Shown: one piece after another, positions 52,347-60,525 of the stretch | Position numbering within the stretch: the stretch's first letter is position 1 | How the letters are laid out: each line of letters begins with the position of its first letter | Source: Sphingobacteriaceae bacterium UBA6709 | GTDB lineage: Bacteria; Bacteroidota; Bacteroidia; Sphingobacteriales; Sphingobacteriaceae | Length of the DNA stretch: 61,204 nucleotides | Reading direction: 5' to 3' | NCBI GenBank assembly: GCA_002454425.1 | Contig: DKIV01000019.1 | Location: forward strand, 1 to 61,204 | The notes under the pieces: model-generated | Database searches by the model: none | The model's input: only the letters and a program-made list of their open reading frames with translations | Told to the model about the DNA's origin: nothing | Made by a program: the position numbers and the translations under genes

Positions 52347-53441
52347 ATGGCGGTCTATATACACGAAAGACATCATTGGACAGATTTTCAATGGAAAGAT
52401 GAGAAGATTCTTAATCTTTTAAGTGAAGTTCGGCATCTTCAAGGAAAACTTATTGGAAAAGTAGAGTTGCTAGGATTTGAGTTAAAAGACGAAGCAAACT
52501 TAGAGACACTTATACAAGATGTTGTTCAGTCCTCCGAAATCGAAGGAGAGGTATTAAATCCAGAACAAGTACGCTCATCAATAGCTACACGATTAGGGTT
52601 GGATATTACAGGTCTTGTAAATTCTGATCGTCATATCGATGGTGTAGTAGAAATGATGCTAGACGCTACACAGAATACAGATAAGACCATAAGTAAAGAA
52701 AGATTATTTGGCTGGCATGGTGCATTATTTCCAATCGGAAGAAGTGGCTTGTACAAAATTGATGTGGCACAATGGAGAAGTGGTGATATGCAAGTCGTTT
52801 CAGGAGGAATGGGAAAAGAAGTTGTACACTTTGAAGCACCTGGAGCTGAACGGCTCGAAGAAGAAATGACGAAATTTATAAGCTGGTTTAATGCGGAATC
52901 ACATATAGATCCGGTCTTAAAAGCTGTTATTGTACATCTATGGTTTGTGACTATACATCCATTTGACGATGGCAACGGACGTATTGCTCGTGCATTAACA
53001 GATATGCAATTGTCGAAAGCGGATGGTGTTAATCAACGTTTTTATAGTATGTCTGCGCAAATTAAACAGGAACGTAAGGAATATTATATGATTCTAGAGA
53101 AAACACAAAAAGGAGATTCAAATATTACCAATTGGGTGGTTTGGTTTTTAAACTGCCTCAAAGAAGCTATTATTGCGTCTAACACGATAATAGATAAAGT
53201 TGTGAGAAAACATCACTTTTGGATGCAAAACAATGTTAACATTAATAATGACAGGCAACGAATGATACTGAATAAATTAATGGATAATTTTGAAGGAAAC
53301 CTGACTTCATCAAAGTGGGCAAAGATGACAAAGGTATCGGCAGATACTGCATTACGAGATATTACGGATTTAGTGAATAAAGGTGTTCTAATAAAGGCTG
53401 ATTCTGGTGGAAGAAGCACAAATTATGAGCTAAATTGGTAG
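52347..53441 (+). CDS. Fic-family protein with DUF4172-type N-terminus and winged helix
   Basis: A 364-residue Fic protein. The core HPFDDGNGRIAR (residues 204-215) matches HxFx(D/E)GN(G/K)R. The N-terminal inhibitory helix has S62-x3-E66-G67 (SSEIEGE), the class II self-inhibition motif. The N-terminus resembles DUF4172 and the C-terminal 80 residues (SSKWAKMTKVSADTALRDITDLVNKGVLIK) form a winged helix. Fic enzymes transfer AMP to protein hydroxyls. The gene is more AT-rich than the neighbours and stands alone with repeated upstream motifs, suggesting transfer and autoregulation. Confidence 0.9.
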   Translation: MAVYIHERHHWTDFQWKDEKILNLLSEVRHLQGKLIGKVELLGFELKDEANLETLIQDVVQSSEIEGEVLNPEQVRSSIATRLGLDITGLVNSDRHIDGVVEMMLDATQNTDKTISKERLFGWHGALFPIGRSGLYKIDVAQWRSGDMQVVSGGMGKEVVHFEAPGAERLEEEMTKFISWFNAESHIDPVLKAVIVHLWFVTIHPFDDGNGRIARALTDMQLSKADGVNQRFYSMSAQIKQERKEYYMILEKTQKGDSNITNWVVWFLNCLKEAIIASNTIIDKVVRKHHFWMQNNVNINNDRQRMILNKLMDNFEGNLTSSKWAKMTKVSADTALRDITDLVNKGVLIKADSGGRSTNYELNW

Positions 53442-53660
53442 TTTTTTTATGGTTTACCGACTTCAGGAAATCTAGCTTCGTTCTTACAAAGGCCTCCATA
53501 GAATCCTGGTCTGTTGTTTTTAAAATTGATCAACTAAAGAGCGGCTACGCGGCTGATCCCTCTTAATGAGCAAATGGTTACATAGTTGATAAATAACGTC
53601 TCCACTCGTTTTCGGATATAGCGGTAAGACGGGTTCTAAAGGGATGTTTGTTTCTTCATA

Positions 53661-53684
53661 TTAATCCCCAACGGGGTGATTATG
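53661..53684. repeat. Short palindrome, possible dispersed repeat
   Basis: TTAATCCCC-AAC-GGGG-TGATTA forms a near-palindrome between the Fic and gpm genes. It recalls short CCCC/GGGG repeats seen scattered in Sphingobacteriales genomes, but only one copy is present here. It may also serve as a terminator. Confidence 0.35.
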
Positions 53685-53712
53685 TTGTATTTTACCGGGC
53701 TTTTCATACAAA

Positions 53713-54312
53713 CTAAATATCCTTAACAGTATAGATACCTTCTTCTACGAGGTACATTCTTGGAACTCCTGTGGCGATATCAATCTGGGAGATGGCCTCG
53801 GGACTAAGTTTTTCAAGATGCATCATCAGGGCGCGTAAACTGTTACCGTGGGCTACCACAAGAACATTTTTCCCTGCTGTTAATTCAGGGGCAATAACGC
53901 CATCGAAATATTTCAAAACCCTTACCTGGGTATCCTCAAGACTTTCCCCTCCGGGAGGCCGATCACTAAAGCTGCGTCGCCAGCTGTGCACCTTCGCTTC
54001 GCCGTAGCGTTCCGCGGTTTCAGCTTTATTTAAGCCCTGCAACTCACCATAGTTCCGCTCATTTAAGGCGGCATCGCGGGTTATCTGCAAATTCTGCTGT
54101 CCTATTTCACGGAGGATAATGTCCAGAGTTTCCTGCGCGCGCTTAAGCGTAGAAGTATGGGCGATGTCAAAATGCAATGCCCGCATCTTAACACCCGTCA
54201 TCCGAGCCTCTTCCCTACCCTGATCTGTCAGATCAACATCCACATCACCGGTAAATCTATTCTCAAGATTCCAGATAGATTGCCCGTGGCGTACCAATAC
54301 CAGATAGTTCAT
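53713..54312 (-). CDS. gpmA: 2,3-bisphosphoglycerate-dependent phosphoglycerate mutase
   Basis: A 199-residue histidine phosphatase: LVRHGQSIWNLENRFTGDVDVDLTDQG (R8-H9-G10), SLKRAQETLDIIL-like region, LNERNYGELQGLNKAETAERYG and VLVVAHGNSLRALMMHLE (second histidine). The ERxYG motif and the H-G-N-S-L-R are diagnostic. It interconverts 3- and 2-phosphoglycerate. It is shorter than E. coli GpmA (about 250), as are many Bacteroidota forms. Confidence 0.93.
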   Translation of the reverse strand: MNYLVLVRHGQSIWNLENRFTGDVDVDLTDQGREEARMTGVKMRALHFDIAHTSTLKRAQETLDIILREIGQQNLQITRDAALNERNYGELQGLNKAETAERYGEAKVHSWRRSFSDRPPGGESLEDTQVRVLKYFDGVIAPELTAGKNVLVVAHGNSLRALMMHLEKLSPEAISQIDIATGVPRMYLVEEGIYTVKDI

Positions 54313-54329
54313 ATAATTACTTTTTTAGA

Positions 54330-54572
54330 TCATACTTCAGCGGAAGTAGTCGTGTCCTGCGATTCTGCCTTATCAATGGCCTCTACCACCGCCTGAATAA
54401 GCCCGTTATCCATCATCATCCTGTTTACCGTGGCGTTGCGCCAACCCTCATCAGTAAACTCGAAAATATAGTTCGTACTGTACATCACAATCCTTATTTC
54501 CGTGGCTGTCCTGCTCGTCGTACTGAAATAATAAATCCTGTTTTCAAAATGAGCTTCTAAACGTTCTGTCAT
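54330..54572 (-). CDS. Hypothetical protein next to gpmA
   Basis: An 80-residue soluble protein. It consists of a beta-rich N-terminal half (HFENRIYYFSTTSRTATEIRIVMYSTNYIFEF) and a helical C-terminal half (NGLIQAVVEAIDKAES) ending in a polar tail. The start ATG at 54572 is preferred over a TTG at 54590. It precedes gpmA on the same strand by 17 bp, so is probably in the same operon. No family recognised. Confidence 0.6.
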   Translation of the reverse strand: MTERLEAHFENRIYYFSTTSRTATEIRIVMYSTNYIFEFTDEGWRNATVNRMMMDNGLIQAVVEAIDKAESQDTTTSAEV

Positions 54573-54773
54573 AGCCGACAAAGAAAACAATTTTCCAAAA
54601 GGAAACGAATAGCCGCGCTCTTATTTCAGAACTTCATTGTCTCCGGCAAGTTTTCTCCATGCCGTTATTTTACGTATTATTAACATGCAGTATCAACCAA
54701 TTGCGTATCTTCCGATATCAAGCAATAAAAACATTGTACTATATACGGCTGTTATGGCTAAAATCTTTCTCCT

Positions 54774-55313
54774 ATGACAATCAATAATGCCGCGCTCAGC
54801 CTCGCCGCTGAACTAGAAACTGAACGTTACGCAACCAGCAGATGTCTCGAACGTATCCCTATAGATCTTGCGGAATGGCGGCCCCATGAAAAATCGATTT
54901 CCATGGGTTCCTTATGTGAACTCATCGCCCAAACACCAAAATCTATTACCCACATCCTAAAACAATCAGAAATAAACTTCGAAAATTACCAGCATGAACA
55001 CCCCGTAAGTACCGAAGAATTATTAAACATCCTGAACGAGAACATTGACGAAGCGAAGTCGGAATTATTGAAATACGAAGGGTGCAAACCGGAACAAGAA
55101 TTTTGCCTGCTGAACAAGGGCAACACCCTCCTGGCCTCTACGAAACTTGAGCAGATCACTGCTGCCATAAATCACATGATCCACCACCGCGGACAGCTAA
55201 CGGTCTACATGGGTATGAACAATATTGCGATCCCCTCAATCTATGGTACAGATGCCAATGACATGTTGTTCAGAGACCGGAATCCGGGACCCATCGGATT
55301 ATCTTATTGTTAA
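54774..55313 (+). CDS. DinB-like (DUF664-type) four-helix protein
   Basis: A 179-residue protein with the DinB fold: AEWRPHEKSISMGSLCELIAQ (histidine 38 as metal-site residue), a long helical middle and ITAAINHMIHHRGQLTVYMGMNNIAIPSIYG (histidines 138, 141 and 142 area; Y-R-M family pattern). DinB proteins are metal-dependent four-helix bundles, some acting as thiol-transferases. The single complete metal triad is not certain. The ATG is at 54774. It is followed by a basic small protein gene on the same strand. Confidence 0.75.
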   Translation: MTINNAALSLAAELETERYATSRCLERIPIDLAEWRPHEKSISMGSLCELIAQTPKSITHILKQSEINFENYQHEHPVSTEELLNILNENIDEAKSELLKYEGCKPEQEFCLLNKGNTLLASTKLEQITAAINHMIHHRGQLTVYMGMNNIAIPSIYGTDANDMLFRDRNPGPIGLSYC

Positions 55314-55465
55314 TAAATTATTAACAATAGCGCACATTGAGCAGCATTGACACGGAAAACTTAATATCTATAAACGCGGACATTGACTTACCTTTGAAAA
55401 GGGTCAACAAGACGCTAAAAATCATTCAGCCTTACGTGGGCATTACCGTTTACATGCACAGATCA

Positions 55466-55795
55466 ATGAAAAACACTCAAAAACCATCAACAAAAAAGGG
55501 CAATAAAAAAGAACAGCGCAAAAAACTTGAGGAGCAAATTAAGAACTTGCTTTCAGATTCATTAAGCGAACAGGGATATAAACTGAAGAAAGCTAAAAAG
55601 GCTATAGAAAAAGCCAGCTTCAATATCGCCAAAAAGCTAAGCCTCCAAACAGAAACCCCGCAACCAACAGCTTCGCAGGATACAACACCGGCAGTGGAAG
55701 CACCAATACCGGCGGACACCGCGGTTGTCGAATCGCCAAAACCCAAAAGAACGCCGGCACCACGCAGGAAAAAAGTTGTCACCGAAAATTCATAA
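55466..55795 (+). CDS. Small lysine/proline-rich coiled-coil protein
   Basis: A 109-residue protein starting MKNTQKPSTKKGNKKEQRKK, with a helical middle (KKLEEQIKNLLSDSLSEQGYKLKKAKKAIEKA) and a basic, proline-rich tail (ESPKPKRTPAPRRKKVV). The composition recalls histone H1/HU-like nucleoid proteins of Bacteroidota but no named domain is identifiable. The ATG at 55466 is preferred to the far upstream TTG at 55337, because the region before it is not basic. Downstream of the DinB gene, on the same strand. Confidence 0.55.
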   Translation: MKNTQKPSTKKGNKKEQRKKLEEQIKNLLSDSLSEQGYKLKKAKKAIEKASFNIAKKLSLQTETPQPTASQDTTPAVEAPIPADTAVVESPKPKRTPAPRRKKVVTENS

Positions 55796-55955
55796 GCACA
55801 ACATTGCAATTTTGATGTTCTGATAGTACAGGAATATATAGCGTTTTTACAGGTAAAACGGTAAAAGCGCTACCTATCTTGCCACTGTTACGATGACGCT
55901 GCCGTGTGCGCACGGTAGCAACCATCCAATTATCTATTTTCATAAAATCATTCAC

Positions 55956-56903
55956 ATGAAAAAAGTAACTATTAAGAACACAGATCTTGAAATCGCTCCC
56001 ATAAATTTCGGGGGAAATGTCTTCGGATGGACACTTGATGAAAAACAATCTTTTGAAATTCTCGACGCCTTCTTTGAAGGTGGATTTAACTTTGTAGACA
56101 CGGCTGATACATACTCCTGGTGGGTAAACGGCAGCGGTGGACAATCTGAAACCATCATAGGCAAATGGGCAAAAGACAGAGCCGTTCGCGATCGTTTGGT
56201 GCTGGCAACCAAAGTAGGCTCCGAAACCAAAGAACACCCCTTTGATATCAGCCGCAAGCACATCCTGGCATCCGTTGACCAGTCGCTTCAGCGCCTTCAG
56301 ACAGACTATATCGACCTATATTACACTCATTTTGATGATGAAAAAACGCCTGTCGAGGAAACCATCGCCACTTACGACGAGCTTATCAAGGCGGGTAAAG
56401 TTCGCTACATTGCCGCCTCCAATGTTAACCCCAATCGTTTGCAGGAATCTTTCGCTGTGTCAGCAGAAAAAGGCTACGCTAAATATGTAGCACTACAGCC
56501 TCATTATAATTTGGTGGAACGCGAAAAGTTCGAAACGGAGTATGCTCCGCTGGTAGAAAAATATAACCTCTCCGTTTTTCCGTACTGGTCGCTCGCCGCA
56601 GGCTTCCTTACCGGAAAATACCGTTCCGAAGCGGATTTCGCGAAAAGCGCGCGCGGCGCGGGCATCCAGAAATATCTGAATGAAACCGGACTGAACGTCC
56701 TGACGGCACTTGATCAAATCGCTGAGAAGCACGAGACCAAGCAGGCGACCGTCGCCCTCGCCTGGCTCCTGGCAAATCCGCTAATCACCGCTCCTATTGT
56801 GAGTGCTACAAGCAAAAGCCAGCTACAAACGCTCTTCGATGCTCCAAACCTCAAGCTCGACAGCAATGACCTTGCTTTGCTGGATAAGGCGAGCAAAGCG
56901 TAG
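55956..56903 (+). CDS. Aldo/keto reductase
   Basis: A 315-residue (beta/alpha)8 oxidoreductase with the catalytic tetrad: D48-region of FVDTADTYSWW (D and Y), K of LVLATKVGS and H of DLYYTHFDD. The NADPH-binding end includes ALAWLLANPLITAPIVSATSKSQLQ. It belongs to the Aldo-keto reductase family 11-like group. The ATG at 55956 is used because the family N-terminus begins MKKVTIKNTDLEIAPINFGGNVFG. A terminator follows. Substrate unknown. Confidence 0.93.
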   Translation: MKKVTIKNTDLEIAPINFGGNVFGWTLDEKQSFEILDAFFEGGFNFVDTADTYSWWVNGSGGQSETIIGKWAKDRAVRDRLVLATKVGSETKEHPFDISRKHILASVDQSLQRLQTDYIDLYYTHFDDEKTPVEETIATYDELIKAGKVRYIAASNVNPNRLQESFAVSAEKGYAKYVALQPHYNLVEREKFETEYAPLVEKYNLSVFPYWSLAAGFLTGKYRSEADFAKSARGAGIQKYLNETGLNVLTALDQIAEKHETKQATVALAWLLANPLITAPIVSATSKSQLQTLFDAPNLKLDSNDLALLDKASKA

Positions 56904-56924
56904 CCCGACTACAACATTTAGTTT

Positions 56925-56975
56925 ACCTCCAGGGGCGATGCCGGCGAATCCCGTGCGTCGCCCCTGGAGGTTTTG
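56925..56975 (+). terminator. Terminator of the aldo/keto reductase gene
   Basis: A perfect 14-bp stem ACCTCCAGGGGCGA/TCGCCCCTGGAGGT with a 19-base loop, followed by TTTTG. Confidence 0.85.
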
Positions 56976-57241
56976 TACGTGCGGCACTTGTATCTCCTGA
57001 CATTACGGGGCATATGAACACGGGCACCCTACACCCTTCCTCGCTCGGGAGCACATTGCTGATCAACCAGCTCCCGAACACCCCGATACCCTCTGTAAAA
57101 GCCATTCGCTCCCTTAACCCATACTCCGCCTTAAAGGATATTTTTGTAACTTGCATCGCTTTTCAGTATAATCTGATTTCCGGACTTATGACTGCCAACG
57201 CGTAAAAAACAAGGCATACACTTTAGTAAAACGCAGGTCAT

Positions 57242-59740
57242 ATGCTTCAGGAAGTCCCGCGCCCGAAAACTATGGAATCTAACGAACGGCTTAAGCTGGC
57301 ACTTGACTTTGTATTGTGTACCGACAAATGTATCTTCCTCACCGGTAAAGCGGGAACAGGCAAAACTACCTTCCTTCAAAACATAAAAAAAAGTATAAGC
57401 AAGCGGATGGCGATTGTCGCTCCGACAGGCGTCGCTGCCATTAACGCTGGCGGTGTAACGATACACTCTTTTTTCCAGATGCCTTTCGGCCCTATCATTC
57501 CGCCGGAAGCGGAAGATCATGGCTCTGGATTGCACCTTTCCCAGCAAATAAAAAGATTCCGCCGTGATAAGATTAAGCTTATAAAAAGTCTTGACCTCCT
57601 GGTCATTGATGAAATTAGTATGGTCCGTGCCGATCTTCTTGATGGCATTGACCAAACCTTACGTCATTATCGCAATCCCGAAAAACCCTTCGGCGGAGTA
57701 CAGGTGCTGATGATCGGCGACATGCACCAGCTCCCCCCCGTTGTTAAAGATGAAGACTGGAAATTCCTCAGCCCCTATTACAAGGATCTTTACTTTTTTA
57801 ATAGCCGGGTGTACCAGCAGTGTAACCCGGTATGCGTCGAGCTGAATCATATTTACCGACAGTCAGACCCTCTTTTCATCGGATTACTGAATAAAATCAG
57901 GGAGAACGATATAAATCACGACGTGCTAAACGCGCTCAATGAACGCTACGTTGCGAACTTTAACCCTCAGGACGACGAAAATTACATTACGCTTACCACG
58001 CACAATCATACAGCGCAGGAAACAAACCGAAAAAAACTCGCGGCCTTAACAAATCCTACAGAGACGTTTGACGCCACGATACAGAATGATTTTCCTGAAT
58101 TTTCGTTCCCTACCGATCAACACCTCGAGCTTAAAGTCGGTGCTCAGGTAATGTTCGTGAAAAACGACGTGCAGGATAAACTATATTATAATGGCAAGAT
58201 CGGCAAGATTACTTCGCTCAGCAAAAATGAGATTAAAGTAAAATGCCCGGGAGAATATGTTGAAATCACCGTAAAACCGGTGGAATGGCAAAACCTCAAA
58301 TATGAACTCAATGAAAAGACAAAGGAGCTCGAGGAAAAGATCATAGGCAAATTCAGCCAGTTTCCATTAAAACTCGCCTGGGCTATCACCATTCATAAAA
58401 GTCAGGGACTTACTTTTGAAAGAGCTATAATAGACGCGAGCCTCGCTTTTGCTCATGGACAGGTTTACGTAGCGCTTAGTCGCTGCAAAAGCTTTGAAGG
58501 TATGGTACTCAGCTCACCCATAGGCATGAACAGTGTGCGCACCGACCGCGCCGTTCGCGACTTTACGCTCAACATTAACGATGGCAGGGATTGCGGTGAC
58601 TTCCTTGCTCCGGCGAAACATGAGTTTCAACGCTCGCTGATGTTCGAATTGTTCGACCTGAAACGCTTTAAAGCGGCTATCTTCCGCTGTACTAAGATCA
58701 TGGAGGATCATTATAACGCTATTGAAGAATCCACTTTTCTGACTATGCGTACCCTTAAAGCTTTTGCTGATGATAAGTTATACGTGGTGTCTGAAAGTTT
58801 CCAGCGTCAGCTGCAAGGTCTCATACAGCAACAGGAAGCCCTGCCTGAGGAAAATGAGCTGGTACAGGAACGCGTAAAAAAGGCATCGCAATGGTTCGCG
58901 CAACAGTTTGAAGAACAGGTAGTCATGCAGGTAATAAATCTGGCAGTGGACGACATTGACAATAAGGCCGTGAAAGAAACCCTCGCCGAAGCCCTGCAAA
59001 ATCTACGTATAGAAAGTCTCGTCAAGTTTGCTGTATTTAGTGGTGCCAGGGAGGGCTTTGACACCCTCAACTACCTCAAGCTGAAGGTAGACACCGAACT
59101 CGACGCCCTGAATAAACCCGAGACCAAAAAGATCGGCACCCGGCAGGAAAACAAGAAGATCGCCAATGCCCCGTTATATCACAAACTCAACAACTGGCGT
59201 AACGAGCTTGCCGAAGAACAACATATTCCGGTTTACATGATCCTTCCGCAGAAAACATTGCTGGAGATTTGCAGCACGCTGCCCTCCAGCTTAAAGGCGC
59301 TCGAAGGGCTTAAAGGCATCGGCGCGGCGAAGCTCAAAGCCTACGGAAAGGACATCGTCAGCTTTGTCATTGAATATTGCGAAGACAGCGGCATACAAAA
59401 AGAGCAAAGCTTACAATTTAGCTTTGACCAGGTTGCGCAGCCACGTACTCCCACCCGGGAGCTCTCTTTTCAAATGTTTAAGGAAGGACGATCGGTACAG
59501 GAAATATCTGTGGCACGGGGACTCGTAGTCTCTACCATTGAAACGCACCTTACTCATTACATCGGTACCGGCGAACTCAACATTGATCTCTTTGTTGAAG
59601 AACGCAAACGCCAACGTATTGAAAACTATCTGCGCGAAGCAGGAACCGCATCTATCACCGTTGCCAAAACCACGCTCGGCGACGAGGTGAGCTACTCGGA
59701 GCTCCGCGCCGTCATTGCATATATGAAAGCACAGGATTAA
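57242..59740 (+). CDS. Pif1-like helicase with HRDC and HTH domains
   Basis: An 832-residue helicase: Walker A GKAGTGKT (residues 35-42), VAPTGVAAINAGGVTIHSFF, Walker B LLVIDEISMVRADLLD, GDMHQLPPV, and the C-terminal motif KLAWAITIHKSQGLTFERAIIDA and VYVALSRCKSFEGM. These define a Pif1/RecD2-type 5-to-3 helicase. Residues about 655-720 (RNELAEEQHIPVYMILPQKTLLEICSTLP... LEGLKGIGAAKLKAYG) form an HRDC domain, and residues about 750-832 an HTH_40-type helix-turn-helix (EISVARGLVVSTIETHLTHYIGTGELN). The HRDC plus HTH_40 arrangement is best known from RecQ; its attachment to a Pif1 core is common in Bacteroidota. It probably unwinds structured DNA or R-loops. Confidence 0.9.
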   Translation: MLQEVPRPKTMESNERLKLALDFVLCTDKCIFLTGKAGTGKTTFLQNIKKSISKRMAIVAPTGVAAINAGGVTIHSFFQMPFGPIIPPEAEDHGSGLHLSQQIKRFRRDKIKLIKSLDLLVIDEISMVRADLLDGIDQTLRHYRNPEKPFGGVQVLMIGDMHQLPPVVKDEDWKFLSPYYKDLYFFNSRVYQQCNPVCVELNHIYRQSDPLFIGLLNKIRENDINHDVLNALNERYVANFNPQDDENYITLTTHNHTAQETNRKKLAALTNPTETFDATIQNDFPEFSFPTDQHLELKVGAQVMFVKNDVQDKLYYNGKIGKITSLSKNEIKVKCPGEYVEITVKPVEWQNLKYELNEKTKELEEKIIGKFSQFPLKLAWAITIHKSQGLTFERAIIDASLAFAHGQVYVALSRCKSFEGMVLSSPIGMNSVRTDRAVRDFTLNINDGRDCGDFLAPAKHEFQRSLMFELFDLKRFKAAIFRCTKIMEDHYNAIEESTFLTMRTLKAFADDKLYVVSESFQRQLQGLIQQQEALPEENELVQERVKKASQWFAQQFEEQVVMQVINLAVDDIDNKAVKETLAEALQNLRIESLVKFAVFSGAREGFDTLNYLKLKVDTELDALNKPETKKIGTRQENKKIANAPLYHKLNNWRNELAEEQHIPVYMILPQKTLLEICSTLPSSLKALEGLKGIGAAKLKAYGKDIVSFVIEYCEDSGIQKEQSLQFSFDQVAQPRTPTRELSFQMFKEGRSVQEISVARGLVVSTIETHLTHYIGTGELNIDLFVEERKRQRIENYLREAGTASITVAKTTLGDEVSYSELRAVIAYMKAQD

Positions 59741-59751
59741 AAGATATAACC

Positions 59752-59773
59752 TCCGGCGATAGTCATCGCCGGA
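59752..59773 (+). terminator. Hairpin after the helicase gene
   Basis: Perfect 9-bp stem TCCGGCGAT/ATCGCCGGA with a 4-base loop 11 bp after the stop. No T run follows, so it is at best a weak terminator. Confidence 0.5.
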
Positions 59774-59974
59774 AGCGACTCCTTATCAGATGAGGGGACA
59801 TCCCTTTCAGCCTTTGGAAAATAAACAGCCCCCGCTTTAATATCGTACTCACGGAAAACGATGTTGTCCTGAATTCCCCAAATCCCGGATCCTCTCAATA
59901 ACGGACACCCTTCTTAACCACCTGACATATAAACAGATGAATCGAACACAAATATAACCCCCTGCCTCGAAAGT

Positions 59975-60135
59975 GTTACCTACCAGCTTCGGGACAGCTT
60001 CCGCATAAATCAGCATTTGATCAAGACAGGGTTCGCCCTGAGTCCACCTGTTTCCGGTTAGGGTGGACTCAGGGTAAACCTTTTGTTAGCTAAGGGTTGT
60101 CGGATGCAGAAGCTCTCCCGAAGCTGGTAGGTAAC
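59975..60135. repeat. Giant hairpin element (161 bp)
   Basis: The 32-base arms (59975-60006 and 60104-60135) match as an inverted repeat at 30 of 32 positions, starting GTTACCTACCAGCTTCGGGA. Inside, a second inverted repeat (60036-60048 CCCTGAGTCCACC and 60062-60074 GGTGGACTCAGGG) closes a 13-base apical loop. It codes for nothing and lacks visible target duplications. Likely a dispersed palindromic or MITE-type repeat, or a structured RNA. Confidence 0.7.
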
Positions 60136-60525
60136 TGGTAGCTAGCTCGTAGCTTGAAAAGCGACTACCGAAGGGCGGGAAGGCAGGAATTAAGGAGATC
60201 TATTTGATGAGAAATTGGCTGGAAATTAGGGAAATATGAGATGCACTTGAATTTTTTTTGATTTTTTTCTCTGTCTTTAAATGTCACACATTGTCGCATG
60301 TTTTCCGAGGGAGTCAGCGGGTTGTTTTTGTTGTCAGCTCGACTTTTTTCGTACCGGCTTTAGGTTTGTCTTGGTGATTTGCAAACACGCATAAAGATGT
60401 TTTAATTTGAGTATATCAATACTAATAACCAAGGGATTACCGATGTGATTTGAGTGGAAGACAAAGAGGTAAATCGGGTGTTTTTTAGTGGTTTCAAAGG
60501 ATATGTTTTAGTAAAACTGACAGAC

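Larger units (their letters stand above)
59741..60525. other. 785-bp gene-free region
   Basis: No coding frame is recognised. It holds a TCCGGCGAT/ATCGCCGGA hairpin just after the helicase gene (59752-59773), the 161-bp giant hairpin (59975-60135), a degenerate GTAGCTAG/CTCGTAGCTTG repeat (about 60137-60156) and an AT-rich tract with two T runs (60246-60270) before the GC-rich ORF. Confidence 0.5.

Noticed and set aside
55779..56261. Minus-strand frame of 160 codons
   Set aside because: Antisense to the aldo/keto reductase gene, which has full catalytic motifs.
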